In this document: one piece after another, positions 25,058 to 33,511 of the stretch
Layout of the letters: the number at the start of each line of letters is the position of its first letter
Numbering within the stretch: position 1 is the first letter of the stretch
NCBI RefSeq assembly: GCF_003570725.1
Contig: NZ_QWVS01000054.1
Location: forward strand, 1 to 37,251
DNA from: Peribacillus asahii
GTDB lineage: Bacteria; Bacillota; Bacilli; Bacillales; DSM-1321
DNA: 37,251 nucleotides
Direction: 5' to 3'
Translations under genes and position numbers: made by a program
Notes under the pieces: generated by a model
The model's database searches: none
What the model was told of the DNA's origin: nothing
The model's input: only the letters and a program-made list of their open reading frames with translations

Positions 25058-25077
25058 AAAGAGGGGGAAACAAAAGA

Positions 25078-26082
25078 ATGAAAAAGTATATGAAATGGGG
25101 AGCAGCAGCATTGCTTGCACTTGGTCTTGCGGGTTGTTCCAACAGCAGCAGCGGAGAAAAGGATGATCAATTAAATGTGAAGGTCAGTATTTCTGTATCT
25201 GAGCAAGATACTTGGGGGCAAGGTGTTAATAAATGGGCCGAGCTTGCTAAGGAAGAATCTGATGGAAAAATCAGCATTAAATTATATCCAAATGAATCTC
25301 TTTCAAATGGTAATCAACCTAAAGGGTTAGAGGCAGTTCAAAATGGTTCAACGGAAGCTTCTATTCACTCTATGATTATTTATAATGTACTAGATCCAAA
25401 ATTCGCCGCACCTTCTTTACCTTGGTTAATTCCAAATTATGAGCAGGCGGATAAAGTAATGAATGGTGAAGGTGGAGAGAAATTAAAAGAGCTAATTCGC
25501 AGTAAAGGAATTGAACCTTTAGCATTTGGTGAAAACGGATACCGTCAAATTACGAATAGCAAACATGCAATTGAAACACCGGAAGATTTAGAGAAGTTAA
25601 AAGTTCGAACACCTTCCATGGAGGCAATGGTTGATACATATAAACAATTTGGTGCAGACCCAACGGTTATGAACTGGTCGGAAGTGTTTACTTCTCTTCA
25701 ACAAGGTGTCATTGATGGACAAGAAAATCCACTGCCAATTATTCTGAATAATAAATTATCTGAAGTTCAAGATTATTTAACAATCTGGAATTACATGTAC
25801 GACCCGCTTGTATTTGGTATTAATAAAGAGTTATATGATGGTTTGGATAAAGAAACACAAAAAATTCTAAAAGAAACAGCTGAAGAAGCTGCACAATATC
25901 AAATTCAGTTAAATCGTGAAAAAGATAAAGAAATTCTAGCTGAATTAAAAGAGCAAGGCATGGAAGTAACAGAATTAACTCCGGAGCAAATTGCGGCTTT
26001 CCAAGAGAAATCGGCTCCAGTTATCGACCAATATGAGAAAGTGATTGGGAAAGAGTTCTTAGATGCATTCCGTGCTGAATAA
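25078..26082 (+). CDS. TRAP transporter solute-binding lipoprotein (DctP type)
   Basis: This 334-residue binding protein of a tripartite TRAP transporter is lipid-anchored on the outer face of the membrane. The signal peptide ends in lipobox LAGC with C20. The DctP fold is clear: FGENGYRQITNSKHAIETPEDL, then LKVRTPSMEAM with the conserved arginine (R177) that holds a carboxylate group of the ligand, then NWSEVFTSLQQGVIDGQENP. The ligand is therefore probably an organic or amino acid; which one cannot be told. GAGGGGGAAA precedes the ATG. A terminator hairpin separates it from the two membrane genes, which would keep the binding protein in excess. Confidence 0.92.
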   Translation: MKKYMKWGAAALLALGLAGCSNSSSGEKDDQLNVKVSISVSEQDTWGQGVNKWAELAKEESDGKISIKLYPNESLSNGNQPKGLEAVQNGSTEASIHSMIIYNVLDPKFAAPSLPWLIPNYEQADKVMNGEGGEKLKELIRSKGIEPLAFGENGYRQITNSKHAIETPEDLEKLKVRTPSMEAMVDTYKQFGADPTVMNWSEVFTSLQQGVIDGQENPLPIILNNKLSEVQDYLTIWNYMYDPLVFGINKELYDGLDKETQKILKETAEEAAQYQIQLNREKDKEILAELKEQGMEVTELTPEQIAAFQEKSAPVIDQYEKVIGKEFLDAFRAE

Positions 26083-26116
26083 GATATTGGCAATGTAAGC
26101 AGCTTGTAGAAATAGT

Positions 26117-26152
26117 ACTCGGAAGGAAGCGAGTTTCCTTTCGAGTCTTTTC
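26117..26152 (+). terminator. Internal terminator between the DctP- and DctQ-type genes
   Basis: ACTCG-G-AAGGAA (26117-26128) pairs with TTCCTT-T-CGAGT (26135-26146), a 12-bp stem with one G-T pair, followed by CTTTTCTT. Partial read-through would set the ratio of binding protein to permease. Confidence 0.8.
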
Positions 26153-26179
26153 TTATTTAATCAAGATGGGGGAAGTACA

Positions 26180-26656
26180 GTGAAAATCTTTGTTAGGCTA
26201 GAGGAGTGGTTGTTAGCGATTTTAATGATTGTCATTTGTGGAGTAACGATGGCTAACGTGTTATCTAGATACTTTTTAAATGTATCGCTTTCAATGACAG
26301 AAGAGTTAACAACAAATTTATTTGCTTATGCAATCTTTATTGGAGCGTCTTTACTTGCCAGGGAAAAAGGGCATTTAGGTTTTAGCTTATTAACAGATTA
26401 TTTGCCGCCAAAATTGCAAATAATCATCGCAATCTTAATTGGTTGTTTAACAACTGTATTCTTTGCTGTTCTGTTTTGGTTTGGGCTAGAAATGGTGATG
26501 CAGCAATATGAATATCAGCAAAAAACGCCAGCTTTAGGATTAGATGAATGGATTATGGGTTTATCAGTTCCACTCGGTTCCTTTCTATGCGTTCTTCGTT
26601 TCTGGGAAGGGTGTATCTTGGAAATTAAAACGATTAGAGGGAGAATGAAGTCATGA
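26180..26656 (+). CDS. TRAP transporter small permease (DctQ type)
   Basis: This 158-residue membrane protein has four hydrophobic helices and the DctQ pattern: NVLSRYFLNVSLSMTEELTT near residue 27, then FIGASLLAREKGHLGF and later LGLDEWIMGLSVPLGS. It forms the small membrane subunit of the TRAP complex with the DctM-type protein. It starts with GTG after GGGGGAAG. The stop overlaps the next start (ATGA at 26653-26656), so the two membrane subunits are translationally coupled. Confidence 0.9.
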   Translation: MKIFVRLEEWLLAILMIVICGVTMANVLSRYFLNVSLSMTEELTTNLFAYAIFIGASLLAREKGHLGFSLLTDYLPPKLQIIIAILIGCLTTVFFAVLFWFGLEMVMQQYEYQQKTPALGLDEWIMGLSVPLGSFLCVLRFWEGCILEIKTIRGRMKS

Positions 26657-27933
26657 GTGCAACAGCGATTTGTTTATTTGCCAGCTTTTTTATATTATTA
26701 TTTTTAAATGTGCCAATAGCCGTTGCTCTTGGTTTATCCACGGTTATTACGATGTTTGCGTTTGAATTACCGTTACCATCTTTACCGTCTACGATGTTTT
26801 CATCAATGACCAAATTTACATTACTTGCAATTCCTTTCTTCTTCCTAGCAGGATTAATCATGGAGAGAGCGGGGATTTCTAAGCGTTTAATTGCCTTTGC
26901 TCAAGCAATGACAGGCCATTATCGAGGCGGCATGGCAATTGTAGCCGTTATTGCAGCTACTTTCTTTGCATCCATGTCAGGTTCCGGTCCAGCAACAATG
27001 GCCGCTGTCGGTGCGATTGTCATCCCAGCCATGGTAAAGCAAGGATACCGAAAAGACCAATCAGCAGGATTACTTGCAACGGCTGGTGGAATGGGTATCG
27101 TTCTTCCGCCAAGTATTGCCTATGTTGTCTACGGGGTCGTTGCAGAAGTTTCAATTGGTAAACTATTTATTGCGGGTATCGTTCCCGGTTTATTAATGGG
27201 GCTTTGTTTGGCGATTACTGGATATGTAATAGCGAGAAAGTACGATATTCCAACATTGCCGAAAGCAAGCCGCCAAGAAAAGTGGAAAGCGTTTAAAGAA
27301 GCTTCTTGGGGGTTACTGGCACCTTTAATTATCCTAGGTGGGATTTACTCCGGTTTATTTACTCCCACTGAATCAGCGATTGTAGCTGTATTTTATGGTT
27401 TATTTGTTGGTTTATTTATCTATAAAGAGTTTAGTTTGAAAGAGATTCCTGGTTTATTAATCGAGTCTGCGAAGAATACATCTATGATTATGTTAATCGT
27501 CGCAGCGGCTTCCTCTTTTGCTTGGTTGTTGACAGTAGAGGGAATCGCTCAAGATATGGCTAATATGCTAATGGGATTTGCCGACAATAAATATACGATT
27601 CTATTAGTCATTACCATTATTTTATTGATTGCAGGGATGTTTGTCGATGCGATTTCTGCGTACTATATTTTCCTGCCAATCTTTTTACCGATTCTTGTTG
27701 CAATGGGAATTGACCCGATTCATTTTGGGGTGTTAATGACATTGAACCTAGCGATTGGTTTAGTAACGCCGCCTGTTGGATTGGATTTATATGTGGCCTG
27801 CGGATTGACAGGACTCTCCTTAAAACAGATTTCAAAAGGAGTTATTCCATTCCTTTTAGTTGCTATTGTCGTTTTACTGCTCGTTACTTATATCCCGGCT
27901 TTGTCATTATGGCTTCCAGGCTTAATGGATTAA
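26653..27933 (+). CDS. TRAP transporter large permease (DctM type)
   Basis: This 426-residue membrane protein with about 12 helices is the Na+-coupled transport subunit. Typical DctM stretches are present: PFFFLAGLIMERAGISKRLI, FASMSGSGPATMAAVGAIVIP, GMGIVLPPSIAYVVYG, GIYSGLFTPTESAIVAVFYG and NLAIGLVTPPVGLDLYVACG. Length is normal and the protein complete. It overlaps the DctQ-type gene by four bases. The MocR-type regulator follows 18 bases after its stop without a terminator. Confidence 0.93.
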   Translation: MSATAICLFASFFILLFLNVPIAVALGLSTVITMFAFELPLPSLPSTMFSSMTKFTLLAIPFFFLAGLIMERAGISKRLIAFAQAMTGHYRGGMAIVAVIAATFFASMSGSGPATMAAVGAIVIPAMVKQGYRKDQSAGLLATAGGMGIVLPPSIAYVVYGVVAEVSIGKLFIAGIVPGLLMGLCLAITGYVIARKYDIPTLPKASRQEKWKAFKEASWGLLAPLIILGGIYSGLFTPTESAIVAVFYGLFVGLFIYKEFSLKEIPGLLIESAKNTSMIMLIVAAASSFAWLLTVEGIAQDMANMLMGFADNKYTILLVITIILLIAGMFVDAISAYYIFLPIFLPILVAMGIDPIHFGVLMTLNLAIGLVTPPVGLDLYVACGLTGLSLKQISKGVIPFLLVAIVVLLLVTYIPALSLWLPGLMD

Positions 27934-27951
27934 AACAGAAGGGGGTGCTCC

Positions 27952-29412
27952 ATGACTGGAATTTGGCAAGATATCAAACTCGACAGTGAGCACAAGCTTC
28001 CGTTATATAAACAAATATCTGAGCAAGTTGAAAAAATGGTCTATCAAGGCAAGCTAAAGCCAGGCACTCGTTTGCCAGCAGAAAGAAAATTGGCAGATTA
28101 CTTGCAAGTGAGTCGAATGACCATTACATTGGCTAATGAAGATATGAAAACGAAGGGGATTATTCGCAGTCAACAGGGGAGTGGGACCTTTATTATGCGT
28201 GGGCCGCGTCGAGAGCGAGTTCACACGAAGACTAAGTGGCAATCCAACTTCGTTTATGAAACAGATACGATGAATCATGGGTTAGAAGCGATTATAAAGT
28301 TTGGACAAAACTCGGAATCTATTCAGTTAGCAAGGGCAGGTACCGCTCCTGAAATTCATCCTGGTATCGGGATAAGCGAGTGCTTAGCCGAGTGTTTACG
28401 GAAACATCCAAAGCTTATACAGCTCCCATCTCCTACACAGGGATATGAACCACTTCACTCTTATATGCTTGAATGGTTAAAGGAAAGTGAATTATACCCT
28501 AAGAAAAGTGAAATGATGATTGTTTCAGGAGCAATGCAAGGGTTGGACCTAATCAGTAGACTATTTTTAGGTCCAGGAGATTATGTCATCGTCGAAGAAC
28601 CAGGATTTCAAGTTGCCTCTGATGCCTTTACCGCAAGCGGTGCGCAAATTTTGAGAATAACATTAGATAAAGAAGGAATGAAGTTAGATAATTTAGAACA
28701 ACTACTAAGGAATTTCCCAGTAAAGTTTATCTATCTAAACCCTACTTTTCATAATCCGACTGGAATCACGATGTCACAAAAAAGAAGACAAGATTTATTA
28801 GTACTTGCTAAGAAATATCATGTTCTAATAATAGAAGATGATCCAACGGGCTTGCTCTACTACGGGAAAAAACCTGCTCCTCCTCTAAAGGCGAGAGATG
28901 AGGAGGGTATGATTATTTATATTCGATCATTCTCAAAATATTTATTTCCAGAACTTCGTGTAGGGGTCCTTGTTGCACCAGAGGGCGTCATTACGAACCT
29001 AACGAAAATTAAGCAGCGTATTGATTTACATAGCAATGTTTTAACACAAGCAGCTGTGTATACATTCTTATCTGAAGGGCGTTTAACTCCTCATTTACAA
29101 CGCGTCAGAAAGGCGTATAAGGTGAGGGTAGACATGGTTCAGGAGGCTCTTAGTAAATCGAAAGCGGTTAGTGTGCAAGTACCGGAGGGCGGCATTTTTG
29201 CGTGGTGCAAGTTAGAGCATGGACTTTCTTCGGAAAGGCTCCTCGATTTAGCTCTGCCTGATGTATCGCTTGTTCCAGGGAATTGGATGAGCGGAACAGG
29301 AATGTATGAAAATTATTTCCGCTTAGCCTTTACAAATCCATCGCTTGAGCAATTGAAACGTGGATTGAACAAGATTGTGGAGATTATAGATCGAGAAGAT
29401 ATGAAAACATGA
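27952..29412 (+). CDS. MocR-type regulator (GntR HTH fused to aminotransferase domain)
   Basis: This 486-residue protein has an N-terminal GntR winged helix (about 14-80: LPLYKQISEQVEKMVYQGKL, LPAERKLADYLQVSRMTIT, GIIRSQQGSGTFI) and a fold-type I aminotransferase domain (about 110-480). The PLP lysine is K329 in IRSFSKYLFPELRVG, and EDDPTGLLYYG lies before it. MocR proteins such as GabR, PdxR and TauR use the PLP domain to sense an amino compound and usually bind direct repeats. AAGGGGGTG sets the ATG, and the gene is the last of the TRAP operon, so it probably controls that operon. The signal may be the transported amino acid or a relative; this is inference. Confidence 0.92.
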   Translation: MTGIWQDIKLDSEHKLPLYKQISEQVEKMVYQGKLKPGTRLPAERKLADYLQVSRMTITLANEDMKTKGIIRSQQGSGTFIMRGPRRERVHTKTKWQSNFVYETDTMNHGLEAIIKFGQNSESIQLARAGTAPEIHPGIGISECLAECLRKHPKLIQLPSPTQGYEPLHSYMLEWLKESELYPKKSEMMIVSGAMQGLDLISRLFLGPGDYVIVEEPGFQVASDAFTASGAQILRITLDKEGMKLDNLEQLLRNFPVKFIYLNPTFHNPTGITMSQKRRQDLLVLAKKYHVLIIEDDPTGLLYYGKKPAPPLKARDEEGMIIYIRSFSKYLFPELRVGVLVAPEGVITNLTKIKQRIDLHSNVLTQAAVYTFLSEGRLTPHLQRVRKAYKVRVDMVQEALSKSKAVSVQVPEGGIFAWCKLEHGLSSERLLDLALPDVSLVPGNWMSGTGMYENYFRLAFTNPSLEQLKRGLNKIVEIIDREDMKT

Positions 29413-29437
29413 GTCTAAAAGAGGCTCATGTTTTTTT
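29405..29437 (+). terminator. Terminator of the TRAP operon
   Basis: AAACATGAG (29405-29413) and CTCATGTTT (29425-29433) form a 9-bp stem followed by T residues. The left arm includes the stop codon of the regulator gene. Confidence 0.85.
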
Positions 29438-29538
29438 ATCATTCATATGGAGCATAACCCTACTAAAACACCATATAAATGTATATTGGTTGTTGGTAAA
29501 ATGAAGGAGATGACAATAGTTAAGGAGGAGCTTATACA

Positions 29539-30153
29539 ATGTTTAAAAAAATTGCTGCGGATGCGTTAGGCCTATCTGATATTGGTAAAATTATTTCCCC
29601 TTCTGATTACGATAAAACAGATGCTGATGATTATGTCATGCATGAAGATAACGAAAAAATCTACTTTTTAATTAAGACGAAAGCGGATGAATATTGCTTT
29701 ACAAACTTAGCGCTTATTCATGTGGATGGAGCAAGTGCGGTTTCTTCGAAAAGAACGTTGAAGCGCTACCCATATGCGCAATATTCCATTTCTAATGTGC
29801 TTCTTGAAACAGCTGGAAAAATTGATATGGATGTAGAGATTAAATTTAGTATCGGCAATATTCAATTTGATATCGATGTACGTAAAGATCAAATTGAACA
29901 TCTGAAGGATTTATATAAATCGCTGCTGCGTATTGCTGAAATCACCTATGAGAATAAGATTTACTTAGAAATGGGTTCACGAAGCTTAGATAAAGCGGTA
30001 AGTATTCTTCAAAACTCAAGAACAGATGATAACAAACTAGCTGATACGTACAAAGAGTTAACCGATTTTGGTTTTACTTGGCTGACATCTGTTCATGATC
30101 AGTATCATTTGAAGGATTTTGGAGATGTGTTTGAGAAATATATTAATAACTAA
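29539..30153 (+). CDS. PH domain protein, YvbH-like
   Basis: This 204-residue soluble protein has an N-terminal bacterial PH-like domain (about 1-120; TKADEYCFTNLALIHVDGAS, then TLKRYPYAQYSISNVLLETA) and a helical C-terminus (about 130-200) like the oligomerisation extension of B. subtilis YvbH. No signal or membrane segment. It stands alone with a strong ribosome-binding site (AAGGAGGAG) and its own terminator. Function is unknown; PH-like folds usually bind lipids or other proteins. Confidence 0.82.
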   Translation: MFKKIAADALGLSDIGKIISPSDYDKTDADDYVMHEDNEKIYFLIKTKADEYCFTNLALIHVDGASAVSSKRTLKRYPYAQYSISNVLLETAGKIDMDVEIKFSIGNIQFDIDVRKDQIEHLKDLYKSLLRIAEITYENKIYLEMGSRSLDKAVSILQNSRTDDNKLADTYKELTDFGFTWLTSVHDQYHLKDFGDVFEKYINN

Positions 30154-30163
30154 TTGAAAAAAA

Positions 30164-30216
30164 AACACCATTTGAGTGAAGGTTATGAACTTCAACTCAA
30201 CATGGTGTCTTTTTTA
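30164..30216 (+). terminator. Terminator after the YvbH-like gene
   Basis: ACACCAT (30165-30171) pairs with ATGGTGT (30202-30208), with inner TTGAGT/ACTCAA and GAAG/CTTC arms, then a T run. A long, slightly interrupted stem. Confidence 0.85.
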
Positions 30217-30299
30217 TTTATCAATATCAACGAGAGGGAGCAGGTTATACTTTCTAGCTTTTGTTAAAGCCTTCGTTTGAGAAAGGAAGACAAATGATT

Positions 30300-30842
30300 T
30301 TAATTTTCTAGATAACGATACAGAGTTGACTTACTAATCCCTGTTTCAGCTTTAATCTCAGCCAGACTATATTTTTTACTTTGATACATAATAATAGCAC
30401 GTGTTACATTTTCATCAGGCTTTCTTGGTCTGCCTGGAGTAGCTCCTTTTTGCTTGGCTCTATCTATGCCTTGTTTAGTTCTTTCACTGATTACGTCACT
30501 TTGAAATTCTAACAGGTGCTTCGCGATTTCATTAAAACTGTACCCTGAAGCCCTGCTTGTATCGATTCCTTCTGAAATAGAGTAAAGGTGAGCTTCTTTA
30601 GCAGCCATTGTATCTAATACTTCGACTAAATGACGTGTGGAATCAGCAATAGTGAAAAGCTTAGTAATGACTATTTTGTCACCTTGATTGAGATGATCTA
30701 GCAAATGACGTAATTGCACTCTTTTTTTAGCTGAGGAATGCTCTTCTGAAATGATAGTTTGACAATTGACCTCTGTTAAATAGCTATGTTGCAGTTCACA
30801 GTTTGGATCTTCTTGGGAAGGCCTCATATACCCGATTAACAT
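30300..30842 (-). CDS. Serine resolvase/invertase relative with degenerate active site
   Basis: This 180-residue protein has the resolvase layout: an N-terminal catalytic fold (LIGYMRPSQEDPN with the nucleophile-position S9, then RVQLRHLLDHLNQGDKIVIT), a long helix (LLEFQSDVISERTKQGIDRA) and a C-terminal helix-turn-helix (about 143-180, YSLAEIKAETGISKSTLYRY). The conserved K-L-D-R-L-G-R-S motif reads KLFTIADST at 61-69, so the Asp and both Arg residues needed for strand cleavage in gamma-delta-type enzymes are absent. It may be inactive as a recombinase and act only as a DNA-binding protein. The frame opens at 30860, but AGGAG eight bases before the ATG at 30842 sets the start. No mobile element is visible around it. 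Confidence 0.85.
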   Translation of the reverse strand: MLIGYMRPSQEDPNCELQHSYLTEVNCQTIISEEHSSAKKRVQLRHLLDHLNQGDKIVITKLFTIADSTRHLVEVLDTMAAKEAHLYSISEGIDTSRASGYSFNEIAKHLLEFQSDVISERTKQGIDRAKQKGATPGRPRKPDENVTRAIIMYQSKKYSLAEIKAETGISKSTLYRYLEN

Positions 30843-30870
30843 TGTATATTCTCCTAACAATCCTTTGTTT

Positions 30871-30948
30871 AGTGTATCATATCATAAAAAATTTCTTTAA
30901 TAAAAAATTCCCAAAATAGTTCTTTTTCGGGGCGAATGGTGATACACT
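30871..30948. repeat. 9-bp inverted repeat in the resolvase-SulP spacer
   Basis: AGTGTATCA (30871-30879) and TGATACACT (30940-30948) are exact inverted copies 60 bp apart, flanking the space between the divergent genes. The left copy lies next to TATGAT (minus strand), a possible -10 of the resolvase-like gene. They could be binding sites for that protein. Confidence 0.5.
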
Positions 30949-31026
30949 CATTTTATTGATTATCGATTCTTGACTTTTAGGAGAAGTAAAAGTTGAAAAA
31001 ATCTACGTGAGGGGTAAATAACGAAC

Positions 31027-32490
31027 ATGACAGAAAAGTGGAAAAAAGAATGGTTTTCAAATATTAGAGGAGATGTTCTTTCTGGGATTGTTGTCGCATT
31101 AGCATTAATTCCGGAAGCTATTGCCTTCTCCATTATCGCAGGAGTAGACCCCATGGTTGGGCTGTATGCTTCTTTTACTATGGCAGTCGTTATTGCATTT
31201 GCGGGCGGAAGGCCTGGAATGATTTCAGCCGCAACTGGAGCTATGGCATTATTAATGCTTCCTTTAGTGAAGGAACATGGATTGAACTATTTGTTCGCCG
31301 CAACCCTTTTAACAGGAATTATTCAAATTATTTTTGGTGTTTTTAAAATAGCTAAATTGATGAGGTTTATTCCGAGAGCGGTCATGATTGGTTTTGTTAA
31401 TGCCTTAGCTATTTTAATTTTCATGGCACAGGTGCCTCATTTTATTGGAATTTCCACTATGACATATGTTTTTGTGGCTATTACATTAGTGATTGTATAT
31501 GTAGTGCCTAAATTTATTAAGTCTATTCCGGCTCCGTTAATAGCGATTATTGTATTAACCATTGTTGCAATTTATTCAGATGTGGAGCTGCGTACGGTTG
31601 GTGATTTAGGTACGATAACGCAATCATTACCGACGTTTTTTATACCAGACGTACCGTTAACATTTGAAACGTTGAGCATTATTTTTCCTTATTCTATTGC
31701 TTTAGCTATTGTAGGTTTATTAGAGTCCTTACTGACGTCCTCAATTGTTGATGATATGACGGGAACGGAAAGTGATAAAAATAAAGAAGCCAGAGGACAA
31801 GGTATTGCGAATATCGTGACTGGTTTCTTTGGAGGAATGGCAGGTTGTGCGATGATTGGGCAGTCCGTCATCAATGTAAAATCAGGTGGACGCGGCCGTT
31901 TATCTACTTTTATCGCAGGTATATTTTTAATGTTTTTGATTATTGTATTAGGCGATTTAGTCGTGCAGATTCCAATGCCTGTTCTAGCTGGAATTATGAT
32001 TATGGTCTGCATTGGAACATTCGATTGGTCTTCTTTCTCTTATTTAAGAAAAGCACCAAAAAGTGATGCAGTAGTCATGCTAGCTACGGTATCTATCGTA
32101 GTAGCCACGCATGATTTATCAAAAGGTGTCATTGCAGGTGTTATTTTAAGCGCAATTTTCTTTGCAGCTAAAATCTCTAAGATTAAAGTAACGAAACGTA
32201 ACGTAAATCAAAATTTAGTGTTTGATGTCGAAGGTCAATTATTCTTTGCTTCTGTTGAAGGTTTTGTAGACTCGTTTGACTTTACCGTTAAACAGTCCAA
32301 TATTATTATTGATTTCTCAAACTCTCACATATGGGATGACTCGGCTGTAGGAGCTATTGATAAAGTTGTGATGAAATATCAAGAAAGCGGCAATACAGTA
32401 ACGATTAAAGGCCTAAATACAACGAGTCAAAAGCTTGTAGATAAACTATCTATATATGATGATTCTCATGCAAAGTTAGGTACACATTAA
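31027..32490 (+). CDS. SulP family anion transporter with STAS domain
   Basis: This 487-residue member of the SLC26/SulP family has about 10-12 membrane segments followed by a C-terminal STAS domain (about 385-487; [20 protein letters not shown]). SulP hallmarks include [38 protein letters not shown] and [20 protein letters not shown]. Substrates in the family are sulfate, bicarbonate or dicarboxylates; the sequence does not decide. The start has GAGGGG at a rather long distance (12 bases). A universal stress protein gene follows 21 bases after the stop, a pairing that suggests regulation or a link to Na+/bicarbonate balance. Confidence 0.9.
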   Translation: MTEKWKKEWFSNIRGDVLSGIVVALALIPEAIAFSIIAGVDPMVGLYASFTMAVVIAFAGGRPGMISAATGAMALLMLPLVKEHGLNYLFAATLLTGIIQIIFGVFKIAKLMRFIPRAVMIGFVNALAILIFMAQVPHFIGISTMTYVFVAITLVIVYVVPKFIKSIPAPLIAIIVLTIVAIYSDVELRTVGDLGTITQSLPTFFIPDVPLTFETLSIIFPYSIALAIVGLLESLLTSSIVDDMTGTESDKNKEARGQGIANIVTGFFGGMAGCAMIGQSVINVKSGGRGRLSTFIAGIFLMFLIIVLGDLVVQIPMPVLAGIMIMVCIGTFDWSSFSYLRKAPKSDAVVMLATVSIVVATHDLSKGVIAGVILSAIFFAAKISKIKVTKRNVNQNLVFDVEGQLFFASVEGFVDSFDFTVKQSNIIIDFSNSHIWDDSAVGAIDKVVMKYQESGNTVTIKGLNTTSQKLVDKLSIYDDSHAKLGTH

Positions 32491-32511
32491 TCTTTCAATA
32501 GGAGTGGGATG

Positions 32512-32931
32512 ATGTATAAAAAAATCTTATTAGCTGCGGATGGATCGGAAAATTCATTGAGAGCAGCTGAAGAAGCTGTAAAGGTAGCTTCTTTAGATAA
32601 ACAATGTGTGATTGAAATTGTATATATAGTGAATTTCACAAAATCTAGAAGTGAGGTTCTTCACGCTCAAGGAAAAGAAGAATTAGAATTATCGCGTCGA
32701 AAAAAACTTGAATCAGTGGAAAAACTGTTAAAGTCCCATGAACACTCTTACCGAATTAATATTATGCATGGAGAGCCTGGTCCAACGATTGTTGAGTATG
32801 CGAATAAAGAACAATTTGACTTAGTTGTCATTGGAAGCCGCGGACTTAATTCTTTACAAGAAATGGTGCTGGGAAGCGTAAGCCATAAAGTGGTAAAAAG
32901 AGCTAATTGTCCAGTTCTTATTGTAAAGTAA
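32512..32931 (+). CDS. Universal stress protein (UspA family)
   Basis: This small nucleotide-binding protein of about 139 residues starts YKKILLAADGSENSLRAAEE and ends with the ATP-binding UspA motif GSRGLNSLQEMVLGSVSHKV, followed by CPVLIVK (G-2X-G-9X-G-S pattern). Two ATG codons stand in tandem at 32509 and 32512. AGGAG at 32500-32504 is seven bases from the second, which I prefer. It is cotranscribed with the SulP gene and probably modulates or reports on the transporter, an inference from context. Confidence 0.9.
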   Translation: MYKKILLAADGSENSLRAAEEAVKVASLDKQCVIEIVYIVNFTKSRSEVLHAQGKEELELSRRKKLESVEKLLKSHEHSYRINIMHGEPGPTIVEYANKEQFDLVVIGSRGLNSLQEMVLGSVSHKVVKRANCPVLIVK

Positions 32932-33018
32932 GTACAAATGTTCATCTTTGCTTAATTTAGAGAGTATTTTACTTAGCTGCTTATTTGTTTGACTTAAATA
33001 AATAGGGAATAAAGAGAC

Positions 33019-33051
33019 AAAACCACCGATTAATGATCCGGTGGTTTTGTT
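33019..33051 (+). terminator. Terminator of the SulP-Usp operon
   Basis: AAAACCACCG (33019-33028) and CGGTGGTTTT (33039-33048) form a 10-bp perfect stem with a short T tail. Confidence 0.85.
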
Positions 33052-33171
33052 TATGAGTTGGATTATGCTTAGTCATAAATAAAAGTAATTCATTGTTATT
33101 GATTTGAATAAAATACATAGTAAAGTTAAAATGAGTAATCAATCACTTCTTTATAAATGGAGGTATGATAT

Positions 33172-33479
33172 GTGAATATAAGCATTGCAATCGAACGAGT
33201 TAGTAAACGTTTCCGTAAAAAAGTGGTCTTATTATTCCTGTTGTTGTGATTCCACAAATCTTTTTTGCTGGTATTCTCCCGCTTGATGGAATGGCGGATT
33301 GGCTGCAAGCAGTAGGCAGGATTATGCCTATCTACTAGGCGGCTGGTGCTTTGAAGGGCATCATGTATCAAGGACTGAGTTTAAGTGAAATGAGCGGAAA
33401 TATATTTACCCTAGTTGTCTTTGCTATAATCTTTATTACTCTCAATATATTGGCATTGAAAAAGTATCGTAGGTTATAA
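33172..33479 (+). pseudogene. Collapsed ABC transporter: ATPase start joined to permease end
   Basis: A GTG with GGAGGT seven bases upstream starts NISIAIERVSKRFRKKVVLL, the beginning of an ABC ATPase. After about 20 codons the frame ends (TGA 33247-33249). In another frame IIPVVVIPQIFFAGILPLDG (from about 33222) begins the C-terminal part of an ABC-2-type permease, read to LNILALKKYRRL and TAA 33477-33479. This part has one internal TAG at 33336-33338 where a Tyr is expected. A large deletion thus fused the first codons of the ATPase gene to the end of the permease gene. The TetR gene downstream is intact. The rest of the 32932-33511 gap holds only a terminator and no other gene I can see. 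Confidence 0.82.
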
Positions 33480-33511
33480 TTAAGTCCAGAGGATAAAGGA
33501 AGTGATCTTAA

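Noticed and set aside
33126..33371. Minus-strand open frame across the ABC remnant
   Set aside because: The plus strand clearly encodes ATPase and permease fragments here; the reverse frame shows no family resemblance.
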